From Streptomyces alfalfae (GTDB lineage: Bacteria; Actinomycetota; Actinomycetes; Streptomycetales; Streptomycetaceae), in assembly GCF_004127445.1 (NCBI RefSeq), contig NZ_QEXM01000001.1:57213-121212 (forward strand): DNA of 64,000 bases, given 5' to 3'. Each line of letters begins with the position of its first letter. Within the stretch, counting starts at the first letter, position 1. The notes under the pieces were generated by a model. The model did no database searches. It worked only from the letters and a program-made list of their open reading frames with translations, and was not told where the DNA came from. Both the position numbers and the translations under genes were made by a program. Shown here in pieces: positions 37,397 to 46,140 of this stretch.

Positions 37397-38164
37397 TCAG
37401 AGGAACTTGGCCTTGCCCGGCCCCTCCTCCACGAAGCTCCGCATGCCCCGCTCCCGGTCCTCGGTGGCGAACAGCCCCGCGAACCAGGTGCGTTCGATCG
37501 CGAGGCCCGTGTCGATGTCCGTCTCCAGGCCCGCGTCGACGGACTCCTTGGCGGCGCGCAGCGCGATGGCGGGACCCTGCGCGAGCCGCGCGGCCCAGGC
37601 GTGCGCCTGCTCGTACACCTCGGCGGCGGGCACGACGCGGTCCACCAGGCCGATGGCAAGCGCCTCCGGGGCCTTCACCTGGCGGCCGGTGAAGATCAGG
37701 TCCTTGGCCTTGGACGGGCCGACCAGGCGGGCCAGGCGCTGGGTGCCGCCCGCGCCGGGGATGAGGCCGAGCAGGATCTCCGGCTGGCCGAGCTTGGCGT
37801 TGTCCGCGGCGATGCGGAAGTCCGCGCAGAGCGCGAGCTCGCAGCCGCCGCCCAGGGCGTAGCCGTTGACGGCGGCGACGACGGGCTTGGGGATGCGGGC
37901 CACGGCGGTGAAGGACTCCTGCAGGGCGCCGGAGCGCGCGATCATGGCCGCGTGGTCCATGTCCTGCATCTCCTTGATGTCCGCGCCGGCGGCGAACACC
38001 TTCTCGCCGCCGTGGATCACCACGGCGCGCACGTCGTCGCGGCGCGTGGCCTCGGCGGCGAGTTCCTTCAGGCGGTCCTGGGTGGCGATGTCCAGGGCGT
38101 TCATGGGCGGGCGGTCGAGTCGGATCGTGCCGACGCCTTCGGCGACTTCGAGGGTTGCGGTCAT
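37397..38164 (-). CDS. Enoyl-CoA hydratase/isomerase (crotonase family)
   Basis: A 255-residue crotonase. The oxyanion loops are FAAGADIKEM and YALGGGCELAL, with the catalytic glutamates Glu109 and Glu129 (GQPEILLGLIPGAGGT). Both glutamates being present supports true hydratase activity in fatty-acid beta-oxidation. The ATG at 38164 is preferred; GTG starts further up lack support. It stands alone, separated from the LDT gene by about 90 bp. Confidence 0.93.
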   Translation of the reverse strand: MTATLEVAEGVGTIRLDRPPMNALDIATQDRLKELAAEATRRDDVRAVVIHGGEKVFAAGADIKEMQDMDHAAMIARSGALQESFTAVARIPKPVVAAVNGYALGGGCELALCADFRIAADNAKLGQPEILLGLIPGAGGTQRLARLVGPSKAKDLIFTGRQVKAPEALAIGLVDRVVPAAEVYEQAHAWAARLAQGPAIALRAAKESVDAGLETDIDTGLAIERTWFAGLFATEDRERGMRSFVEEGPGKAKFL

Positions 38165-38253
38165 GCAGGGCACGTTAGCGCCGGTCAACGCCGAAGGGGC
38201 CGGTGCACTTGGTCACAGTGCACCGGCCCCTCACGAGTCGTCGGGGAAGACGC

Positions 38254-39492
38254 TCAGGCCTTCCACTTCTCCCACGACATGTTCCAGCCGTTGTAGCCGT
38301 TCTCGGGCTGGATCTTCTTGTCCGCGGAGTTCTTCACCACGACGACGTCGCCGATCATCGAATTCTCGAAGAACCAGCCGCCGGGCGTCTTCTTGCTGTA
38401 GCCGCCGCGCACGTCGCTCAGGCCGATGCAGCCGTGGCTGGCGTTGGTGTTGCCGAAGGCGCCGCCCGACCAGTAGTTGCCGTGGATGAAGGTGCCGGAG
38501 GTGGACAGGCGCATCGCGTGCGGGACGTCCTTGATGTCGTACTCGCCGCCGAAGCCGACGGTCTCGCCGTTCATCCGGGTCACCTTGAGCTTCTCGCTGA
38601 TGACCATCTCGCCGTTGTACGTGGTGGTGCCGGGCGCGCCCGCGGTGATCGGGATCTTCTTGATCTGCTTGCCGTCGCGGACGACCTTCATCTGGTGCGT
38701 CTTGGCGTCGACGGTGGAGACCTGGCTGCGGCCGATGGTGAAGTTCAGGGTCTTGGACTGCTTGCCGTAGACGCCGGGGCGGCCCTCGACGCCGTCGAGG
38801 TTGAGCTTGACGGTGACCTTGGTGCCGGCCTTCCAGTACTTCTCGGGGCGGAAGTCGAGGCGGTCGTTGCCGAACCAGTGGCCCTCGACGGGCACGGACG
38901 GCTCGGTCTTGATCTCGATGGCCTGCTCCACGGCCTCCGGGTCGGTGATGCCCCGGGTGAAGTTCACCGAGAACGGCATTCCGACGCCGACCGTCGAGCC
39001 GTCCTCCGGGGTGAACTGGCCGATGAAGGTGTTCTTCGGGGTCAGCGTGGTGAAGGCGGTGTCCTTGGCGGACGCCCGGCCCTCGGCGTCCTTCGCGACC
39101 GCGTGGACCTTGTACTTGGTGGCCGCCGCGAGGTGGTGGGCGGGGGTCCAGCCCTTGCCGCCCGAGGTTATCTTGCCGGGGACGGGGTTGCCCTTGCTGT
39201 CCTCGACCCTGACCTCGGAGAGCTTGCCCTTGTCCGCGGATATCTTCAGGGCGCCGCTGGTGGCCACGGACTTCGCCCCGTTCTCGGGGGCTATCGTCAC
39301 GACGGCCGTCGAGGGGGCGTTCTTGTCCGTCTCGTCCTTGCCGTCGCCGCCCGCGTCCGAGCCGCCTCCCCCGCACGCCGCGACCATCAGCAGTGCCGCT
39401 CCCGAGAGCACCGCCGTCAGCCCCCTGGCGCCCCGCCGCCGCACGCGCCGCCGCGCGTCAACCGACGCCCCCGATATCGGTCGCCCGTTCAC
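38254..39492 (-). CDS. L,D-transpeptidase lipoprotein, copy 1
   Basis: A 412-residue lipoprotein. The signal ends in the lipobox LLMVAAC (Cys40). Two Ig-like domains lead to a YkuD catalytic domain with the motif HGNYW...SHGCIGL, where His353 and the nucleophile Cys355 are visible. It forms 3-3 crosslinks in peptidoglycan or anchors proteins. The GTG at 39492 follows a GGGGAGA site. It is paralogous to the next gene upstream, with which it shares the two Ig domains and a C-terminal helix. Confidence 0.93.
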   Translation of the reverse strand: MNGRPISGASVDARRRVRRRGARGLTAVLSGAALLMVAACGGGGSDAGGDGKDETDKNAPSTAVVTIAPENGAKSVATSGALKISADKGKLSEVRVEDSKGNPVPGKITSGGKGWTPAHHLAAATKYKVHAVAKDAEGRASAKDTAFTTLTPKNTFIGQFTPEDGSTVGVGMPFSVNFTRGITDPEAVEQAIEIKTEPSVPVEGHWFGNDRLDFRPEKYWKAGTKVTVKLNLDGVEGRPGVYGKQSKTLNFTIGRSQVSTVDAKTHQMKVVRDGKQIKKIPITAGAPGTTTYNGEMVISEKLKVTRMNGETVGFGGEYDIKDVPHAMRLSTSGTFIHGNYWSGGAFGNTNASHGCIGLSDVRGGYSKKTPGGWFFENSMIGDVVVVKNSADKKIQPENGYNGWNMSWEKWKA

Positions 39493-39711
39493 GATGTGTC
39501 TCCCCTCGCACGGCCTGGATCCAGGCCCGCACCCCAGTGCACCTGCGCGTTTCAGACACGCGCAAGCGATAGATAACCACACGGCCCCGGGCGATGACTC
39601 CCCGCCAATGTCACCGTTCCGTTCCAACTGCGCGGGGGGTGCGGACGGACCCTGATCACCGGGTGGTGTCCCGCCGGTCACCCGGCGGCCACCTGGTGGC
39701 CCGCCGGGAGG

Positions 39712-40923
39712 TCAGCTGCTCTTCACCCAGTCCTCCCATGCCATGTTCCAGCCGCCGAGGCCGTTGTCGGGGGCGACCTTCTTGTCCTTGCTGTTGATCA
39801 CTTCGACGACGTCCCCGATGAGGGTCCGGTCGAAGAACCAGCCCGCCGGCGTCCGTGAGCTGCCGCCCTTCACATCGCGCAGACCGACGCAACCGTGGCT
39901 GACGTTGGTCTTGCCGGGGGCGTCGGGGGCCCAGTAGTTGCCGTGCAGGAAAGTGCCGGAGGTGGTCAGGCGGATCGCGTGCGGCACGTCGGGGATGTCG
40001 TACTCCCCGCCGAAGCCGACGGTGCGGCTGTTCATGCGGGTCACCTCCAGCATCTCCGTCACCACCATCTTCCCGTTGTACGTGGTGGTCTTCGGGGCGC
40101 CCGCCGTGATCGGCACGGTGGAGAGGAGCTCGCCGTCCCGGCGTACCTCCATGGTGTGCCGGGCGGCGTCGACCAGGGAGTGCTGGCTGCGGCCCACGGT
40201 GAAGGAGAAGGTCTTGTCCTGGAGGCCGTAGACGCCGGGGGCGGCCTCGACGTCGCGCAGTCCCAGGTCGACGGTGACCTCGGTGCCGGGCTTCCAGTAC
40301 CGCTCGGGGCGGAAGTCCACGCGGGTGTCGCCGAACCAGTGCGGGCGGATGTCGACCGCCGGGCGCGAGGTCACCGTGATGGCGCGCTGGACCGCCTCGC
40401 GGTTCACCACCTCCCGGTTGAACTCCAGGGAGACGATCATGCCGGTGCCGACCGTGGCGCGGTTCTCCGGCGTGACGTACCCGATGAAGCGCTCCTCGGG
40501 GACCTGGGTGCGGAAGGTCGTGTGCCGGGCCGCGCGGCGGCCGTGCGCGTCCAGCGCGACCGCGTCCACCTTGTACGAGGCGGCGAGCGCGAGCGGGCCC
40601 TTGTCCAGCGGCTCCCAGGTCAGGCCGTCGTCGGCGATGCGGCCCCGCACCTCGAACTTCTGCGCGTCCTGCGTCCGGACCACCCGCACCGACTCCAGAC
40701 GGCCGCTGGGCACCCGCACCCGGAGCCGTTCGTCCGGCTTGACGCCCTTGCTCCCGTCCTCGGGCGACACGCGGATCACGTCGGCGGGCGAGCGCGGTTT
40801 GCCGAGGGCCCCACCGAAGTCGCCGCCGGAGCAGGCGGTGGCCCCGGCCAGTACGCCCGCCCATGTCAGTACCGCCGCAAGCACGGCTCCTGCGCGCCGT
40901 GCGCGCCTCGCACTCTGTCTCAC
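39712..40923 (-). CDS. L,D-transpeptidase lipoprotein, copy 2
   Basis: A 403-residue paralogue of the neighbouring gene. Lipobox at ATAC (Cys31), two Ig-like domains and YkuD with HGNYW...SHGCVGL (catalytic Cys345). Relative to copy 1 the early linker is shorter. The GTG at 40923 is the most likely start; the enormous open frame reading to 44289 on this strand is an artefact of high GC. The pair probably arose by tandem duplication and may differ in substrate or timing. Confidence 0.93.
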   Translation of the reverse strand: MRQSARRARRAGAVLAAVLTWAGVLAGATACSGGDFGGALGKPRSPADVIRVSPEDGSKGVKPDERLRVRVPSGRLESVRVVRTQDAQKFEVRGRIADDGLTWEPLDKGPLALAASYKVDAVALDAHGRRAARHTTFRTQVPEERFIGYVTPENRATVGTGMIVSLEFNREVVNREAVQRAITVTSRPAVDIRPHWFGDTRVDFRPERYWKPGTEVTVDLGLRDVEAAPGVYGLQDKTFSFTVGRSQHSLVDAARHTMEVRRDGELLSTVPITAGAPKTTTYNGKMVVTEMLEVTRMNSRTVGFGGEYDIPDVPHAIRLTTSGTFLHGNYWAPDAPGKTNVSHGCVGLRDVKGGSSRTPAGWFFDRTLIGDVVEVINSKDKKVAPDNGLGGWNMAWEDWVKSS

Positions 40924-41076
40924 GTGGGTCCCAACGACCGTCCTTGCCCGGGGAAACGTGAGTGCGGCGCACGCACTGGGCAGAACAGTGGGGAGGGACG
41001 ACGTATGGGGGGCCGCGGCCGGGACGCCGCACGCCCTGCTTCGCGCGTCGGCCGAGGAGCCGCGGGAGGCTGACAG

Positions 41077-43365
41077 GTGTCGAGCGCATCCGAGCAGAGG
41101 ACAGTGCGGGAGGCGCGGACGCCGGGGCGTGCCGCGCCCGGGGAACCCGTCACCGCCGTGAACGGCAGCAGGCGCTCCGGGGCGCGTGCCGCGCCCGTCC
41201 GCCCGGTGTGGCCGGGGACGCCGACACCGCTCGGGGCCCGCTTCCGCACGGGGCCCGACGGGGTGGCGGGGACCAACTTCGCGCTGTGGGCGGGCGGGGC
41301 GGAGGCGGTGGAGCTGTGCCTGTTCGACACGGAGGGCGGCGGTGTCGTCGAGACGCGCTGCCCGCTGACCGAGCTGACCCACGGGATCTGGCACGGCTTC
41401 GTCCCCGGCGTGCGCCCGGGCCAGCGGTACGGCTACCGCGTGCACGGCCGCTGGGACCCGTGGACGGGCGCCCGCTGGAACCCGGCCAAGCTGCTCCTCG
41501 ACCCGTACGCGCGCGCGGTGGACGGCGACTTCACGCTCCCCGCGGAGGTGTACGGGCACGCCCGCGACTGGCCCCAGCAGCACGTGGCGGACACCGTGCG
41601 CGACGACAGGGACTCGGCGCCGTACGTGCCCAAGGGCGTGGTCGTGCACGACGACGCGCCGGACGACGAGTGGGCCGACGACCGCCGCCCGAAGACGCCG
41701 TGGGCGGACTCGGTCATCTACGAACTGCACGTGCGCGGCTTCACCATGCGCCACCCCGGGGTGCCCGAGGAGCTGCGCGGCACGTACGCCGGGCTCGCGC
41801 ACCCGGCGGCGCTCGACCACCTCGTGCGCCTGGGGGTGACGGCGGTGGAGCTGCTGCCGGTGCACCAGTTCGCGCACGAGGACCATCTGCTGCGGCGGGG
41901 GCTGAGGAACTACTGGGGGTACAACTCCATCGGCTACTTCGCGCCGCACGCCGCGTACGCCGCGTCGGGGACGCGGGGGCAGCAGGTCGGGGAGTTCAAG
42001 CGGATGGTGCGGGCGCTGCACGAGGCGGGCATCGAGGTGATCCTCGACGTGGTCTACAACCACACGGCGGAGGCCGGTGAGCTGGGCCCGACGCTGTCGC
42101 TCAAGGGCATCGACAACCGCGGCTACTACCGGCTCCAGCCGGACGCGCGCCGCTACGCGGACTACACCGGCTGCGGCAACACCCTCCAGGTCGTGCAGCC
42201 GCACGTGCTGCGGCTCATCACCGACTCGCTGCGGTACTGGGTGACGGAGATGGGCGTGGACGGCTTCCGCTTCGACCTCGCGGCGGCGCTCGCGCGCTCC
42301 TTCCACGACGTCGACATGCTCTCGCCGTTCCTCGCGGTGATCGCCCAGGACCCGGTCCTGCGCCGCGTGAAGCTGATCGCCGAGCCATGGGACGTGGGCT
42401 CGGGCGGCTACCAGGTGGGCGCCTTCCCCCCGCTGTGGACGGAGTGGAACGACCGCTACCGGGGTGCGGTGCGGGACTTCTGGCGGGGCGCGCTGCCGGA
42501 CGTACGGGATCTGGGGTACCGCCTCTCGGGCTCCAGTGACCTGTACGCCTGGGGCGGGCGCAGGCCGTACGCGTCGGTGAACTTCGTGACCGCCCACGAC
42601 GGCTTCACGCTGCGGGACCTCGTGACGTACGAGCGCAAGCACAACGAGGCCAACGGCGAGGGGAACAGGGACGGCTCCGACGACAACCGCGCCTGGAACT
42701 GCGGCGTCGAGGGCGAGACGGACGACGCGGGCATCACGGCGCTGCGGCGGCGGCAGCTGCGGAACCTCATGACGACGCTGCTGCTCTCCACGGGGGTGCC
42801 GATGCTCGTCGCCGGGGACGAGATGGGGCGGACGCAGGGCGGTTCCAACAACGCGTACTGCCAGGACAACGAGATCAGCTGGGTCGACTGGGGGCTCCTC
42901 GACGACCCCGGCTGGCGCGGGCTGTACGCGCTGACGGCGCGCCTGATCGCGCTGCGGCACCGGCATCCCGTGCTGCGCCGCCGCGCGTTCTTCTCCGGGC
43001 GCGCGCACTCGGCGGACGGGCTGCGGGACCTGGCGTGGTTCACGGCGCGGGGCACGGAGATGACGGAGGCCGACTGGTTCGCGCCGGCCGCGACGCTCGG
43101 CATGTATCTGTCGGGGCGTGACATACCGGGCCGGGACGCGCGGGGCGCGCAGGTCCTCGACGACAGCTTCCTCGCGGTGCTGCACGCCGGGGCGGACCCG
43201 GTGGACCTCGTGCTGCCCGCGCCGCCCTGGGCGGACTTCTACGAGGTCGTCGTCGACACCTCGGTGGAGGAGCAGGAGACGGCCCCGGACGCCGTCCACC
43301 GGGCGGGTTCCACGGTGCCGGTGGCGGGACGGACGGTGCTGCTGTTGCGCGTCGGGTACGAGTGA
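41077..43365 (+). CDS. glgX: Glycogen debranching enzyme GlgX
   Basis: GlgX hydrolyses alpha-1,6 branches of phosphorylase-trimmed glycogen. The 762-residue GH13_11 enzyme has a CBM48 N-terminus (residues 40-160), the (beta/alpha)8 barrel, and catalytic residues Asp400 (GFRFD), Glu436 (IAEPW) and Asp508 (TAHD). The C-terminal beta domain ends near 762. The GTG at 41077 follows GGGAGG at 7 bp. Its product pool is used by glgP at 54459. Confidence 0.96.
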   Translation: MSSASEQRTVREARTPGRAAPGEPVTAVNGSRRSGARAAPVRPVWPGTPTPLGARFRTGPDGVAGTNFALWAGGAEAVELCLFDTEGGGVVETRCPLTELTHGIWHGFVPGVRPGQRYGYRVHGRWDPWTGARWNPAKLLLDPYARAVDGDFTLPAEVYGHARDWPQQHVADTVRDDRDSAPYVPKGVVVHDDAPDDEWADDRRPKTPWADSVIYELHVRGFTMRHPGVPEELRGTYAGLAHPAALDHLVRLGVTAVELLPVHQFAHEDHLLRRGLRNYWGYNSIGYFAPHAAYAASGTRGQQVGEFKRMVRALHEAGIEVILDVVYNHTAEAGELGPTLSLKGIDNRGYYRLQPDARRYADYTGCGNTLQVVQPHVLRLITDSLRYWVTEMGVDGFRFDLAAALARSFHDVDMLSPFLAVIAQDPVLRRVKLIAEPWDVGSGGYQVGAFPPLWTEWNDRYRGAVRDFWRGALPDVRDLGYRLSGSSDLYAWGGRRPYASVNFVTAHDGFTLRDLVTYERKHNEANGEGNRDGSDDNRAWNCGVEGETDDAGITALRRRQLRNLMTTLLLSTGVPMLVAGDEMGRTQGGSNNAYCQDNEISWVDWGLLDDPGWRGLYALTARLIALRHRHPVLRRRAFFSGRAHSADGLRDLAWFTARGTEMTEADWFAPAATLGMYLSGRDIPGRDARGAQVLDDSFLAVLHAGADPVDLVLPAPPWADFYEVVVDTSVEEQETAPDAVHRAGSTVPVAGRTVLLLRVGYE

Positions 43366-43441
43366 CGGCGGGCCGCAGCCCGTCCCGATTGGTCCAGACC
43401 GGAGTATTGCCGACCCTCCTGCCGGGGGCCAAGCTCGGGCC

Positions 43442-44395
43442 ATGGACGTGGAGTTGCGGCACCTGAAGACGATCCGGGCGATCGCCGACGCGGGCAGCCT
43501 CACCAAGGCCGCCACCGCGCTCGGGCTCGCGCAGCCCGCGCTGAGCGCGCAGCTCAAGCGCATCGAGCGGGCGCTGGGCGGTGAGCTGTTCGAGCGGGGG
43601 CGGCACGGGGTGCGGGCCACCGCGCTCGGGGAGTTCGTGCTGGCGCGGGCCCGCGTCGTGCTGCCTGCGGTGAGCGGGCTGCGGGAGGAGGCCCGGCGAT
43701 ACGCCCAGGCGTGGCAGGGCGGCGCCGGGTTCCGGCTCGGCGGCACCCACGGGCCGCTGCTCGGCGCCCTCGTCGACCGGCTCGCCGCCGCGCACCCGGG
43801 GGCGCGGGTGACCACGCACACCTCCTGGTCGGAGCGGGACATCGCGGCCCGCACGGCGGCGGGCGCGCTGGACTTCGCGCTGGTCGGCTCGTGCGGGGCG
43901 AGTCCGCCGCCGGAGAGCGAGCCGCTGGTCTGGCGCGAGGTGGCCCGCGATCCGGTGTTCGTCATGCTGCCGACCGGCCATCCGCTCGCCGACCACCAGG
44001 AGATCGACCTCGGCCGGCTCGCCGGCGAGGCGTGGACCGACGTGCCGGGCGACGGCTGCTTCGCGGACTGCTTCTCCGCCGCGTGCGTCCGCGCCGGGTT
44101 CACGCCCACGCGCGTGTACGAGACGGATGTCGCGTCCTGCGTCCATCTGGTGCAGGTGGGGCGGGCGGTGGGGCTGTGCCGGGCGACGTTCCCGCCGACG
44201 CCGGGCCTGGTGACCCGGCCCCTCGCCGGGACCCCGCTGTACTGGCGGCATCTGCTCGGCTGGCATCCGGCGGCCCCCGCCCACGACACGGCCGCCGCGG
44301 TCTTCGCGCAGGCCCGCGCCGCCCACGCCGAGGCCGCGGCCCGCAGCGAGAGCTACACGGCGTGGCTGGCGGCGCCCTCGCCGCACCTGCCGTGA
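43442..44395 (+). CDS. LysR-family transcriptional regulator
   Basis: A 317-residue LysR-type protein. The N-terminal winged helix reads LRHLKTIRAIADAGSLTKAATALGLAQPALSAQLKRIE (residues 5-42). The substrate-binding domain continues from about 95, with a conserved LVGSC, FVMLPTGHPLA pattern. The ATG at 43442 is in the same direction as, and 133 bp before, the secreted protease gene, so this may be its activator; divergent arrangement is more usual for LysR. Confidence 0.9.
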   Translation: MDVELRHLKTIRAIADAGSLTKAATALGLAQPALSAQLKRIERALGGELFERGRHGVRATALGEFVLARARVVLPAVSGLREEARRYAQAWQGGAGFRLGGTHGPLLGALVDRLAAAHPGARVTTHTSWSERDIAARTAAGALDFALVGSCGASPPPESEPLVWREVARDPVFVMLPTGHPLADHQEIDLGRLAGEAWTDVPGDGCFADCFSAACVRAGFTPTRVYETDVASCVHLVQVGRAVGLCRATFPPTPGLVTRPLAGTPLYWRHLLGWHPAAPAHDTAAAVFAQARAAHAEAAARSESYTAWLAAPSPHLP

Positions 44396-44528
44396 GCGGG
44401 TCCGGCGGTCGCGGAGGCGTTCCATAACGCCGGGGACGGGGGTCGGCTGACGGCTACTGGCGGGCTGTTGAGGCTTCTACGGTGTGGGCGATTCCCCACC
44501 AGCTCCGCGTACACCGAGGAGACCTCGT

Positions 44529-45905
44529 ATGCCTCGTATGCTCCCCGCCCCCTCCAGACGTGCCACGGCGGTCTGTGCCGCCCTCGCCGCGGCGGGCGCG
44601 CTCGTCCTCGCCGGGGCGCCCGGCAGCGCGTCCGCCCGGACCGACCCCGCCGCGGCCCCTTCCCCGGCCGTGAGCGCCGCCGTCGGCGAGACCTCTCCCC
44701 AGGTCATCGCCGCCATGCGGCGCGACCTCGGCCTCACGTCGGCGCAGGCCGAGGCCCGGCTCGTGAACGAGGCCGAGGCCGGCGCCGACGCGGGAGCGCT
44801 GCGCGACGCGCTCGGCCGTGACTTCGCGGGCGCCTGGGTGCGGGGCGCCACCTCGGGCACGCTCACCGTGGCCACCACGGACTCCGCCGACGTCCCCCTC
44901 ATCGAGTCGAAGGGCGCCCGCGCCCGGGTGGTGCCGCACTCCCTCGCCGCGCTCGACGCCGCGAAGTCCCGCCTCGACCGTGCGGCGAAGCGGACGGCCA
45001 CCCGCGACGCCCCGGTCTGGTACGTCGACGTGCGCTCCAACGCCGTCGTCATCCGGGCCGTCACGTCCTCGGCCGCCACGTCCCTCACCTCGGCGGCGGG
45101 CGTGGACCCCTCCCTCGTACGCGTCGAGCGGACCAAGGACCGCCCGAAGCCGCTGTACGACCTGGTGGGCGGCGAGGCGTACTACATGGGCGGGCGCTGC
45201 TCCATCGGCTTCTCCGTCACCAAGGGCACCCAGCAGGGCTTCGCGACGGCGGGCCACTGCGGGCGCGCGGGCACCGCGACCAGCGGCTACAACCAGGTGG
45301 CCCAGGGCACGTTCCAGGCCTCGATCTTCCCCGGCAGGGACATGGCCTGGGTCGCCACCAACTCCCAGTGGACCGCCACCCCGTACGTGAAGGGCCAGGG
45401 CGGACAGCGGATCGGTGTCGGGGGCTCCACACAGTCCCCGGTGGGTGCGTCGATCTGCCGCTCGGGCTCCACTACGGGGTGGCACTGCGGCACCATCTCG
45501 CAGCACAACACCAGCGTCACGTACCCGGAGGGGACCATCAGCGGGGTCACGCGGACCACGGTCTGCGCGGAGCCCGGTGACTCCGGCGGCTCCTACATCT
45601 CCGGGAGCCAGGCGCAGGGCGTCACCTCGGGCGGCTCGGGCGACTGCCGCAGCGGCGGCGAGACCTTCCACCAGCCGATCCTGCCGCTGCTCTCGCAGTT
45701 CGGCCTGACGCTGAAGACCACGGGCGGCGGCGAGGACCCCGGCCCCGGTGAGCCGGAGCCGGGCGGCACCTGGGCCGCGGGCAAGGTCTACGCCCCCGGT
45801 GACACCGTCACCTACGGCGGGTCGACGTACCGCTGCCTCCAGGGCCACCAGGCCCAGCCGGGCTGGGAGCCGCCGAACACTCCCGCCCTGTGGCAGCAGG
45901 CGTAG
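44529..45905 (+). CDS. Streptogrisin-type S1 serine protease with C-terminal chitin-binding module
   Basis: A 458-residue secreted pre-pro-protease. A signal peptide (1-36) is followed by an alpha-lytic-type pro-region (about 60-205) and the catalytic domain, with His243 (TAGHCG), Asp271 (RDMAWV) and Ser352 (GDSGGS). After a Pro/Gly/Glu linker (about 395-410) comes a CBM5/12 chitin-binding module (TWAAGKVYAPGDTVTYGGST). Layout resembles streptogrisin C. The ATG at 44529 has GAGGAGA six bases upstream. It should act on chitin-associated or general extracellular protein. Confidence 0.95.
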   Translation: MPRMLPAPSRRATAVCAALAAAGALVLAGAPGSASARTDPAAAPSPAVSAAVGETSPQVIAAMRRDLGLTSAQAEARLVNEAEAGADAGALRDALGRDFAGAWVRGATSGTLTVATTDSADVPLIESKGARARVVPHSLAALDAAKSRLDRAAKRTATRDAPVWYVDVRSNAVVIRAVTSSAATSLTSAAGVDPSLVRVERTKDRPKPLYDLVGGEAYYMGGRCSIGFSVTKGTQQGFATAGHCGRAGTATSGYNQVAQGTFQASIFPGRDMAWVATNSQWTATPYVKGQGGQRIGVGGSTQSPVGASICRSGSTTGWHCGTISQHNTSVTYPEGTISGVTRTTVCAEPGDSGGSYISGSQAQGVTSGGSGDCRSGGETFHQPILPLLSQFGLTLKTTGGGEDPGPGEPEPGGTWAAGKVYAPGDTVTYGGSTYRCLQGHQAQPGWEPPNTPALWQQA

Positions 45906-45923
45906 GACGCGACCGGTTCGGCC

Positions 45924-45988
45924 TGCCCCCGGCGGCGAGCGCGAGCACCCCTGTCTCCCGGGTGCTCAGCGGCTCGTCGCCGGGGGCA
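45924..45988 (+). terminator. Nested hairpin terminator after the protease gene
   Basis: An outer 17-bp stem (TGCCCCCGGCGGCGAGC at 45924-45940 with 45972-45988, one G-U pair) encloses an inner 8-bp stem (45943-45950 with 45960-45967). Confidence 0.8.
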
Positions 45989-46140
45989 CGCGCGCGTGGG
46001 GCGGGCCGGGACGCCACGGCGGACGTGAGGACGGGGCCGGCCCGTCGTGGCCCCGGGGCCGGCCCTAGGACCAGCGGAGTAGCTCCGACGGGCCAAAACT
46101 CGGTGGGCTGTGTCAGCGGCCGTCCGTAGGCTCCTTCCTG

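Noticed and set aside
39712..44289. A 1525-residue open frame on the minus strand
   Set aside because: Only its 3' end (to 40923) is the second L,D-transpeptidase. The rest is antisense to glgX and the LysR gene, with no family resemblance, and is an artefact of high GC.
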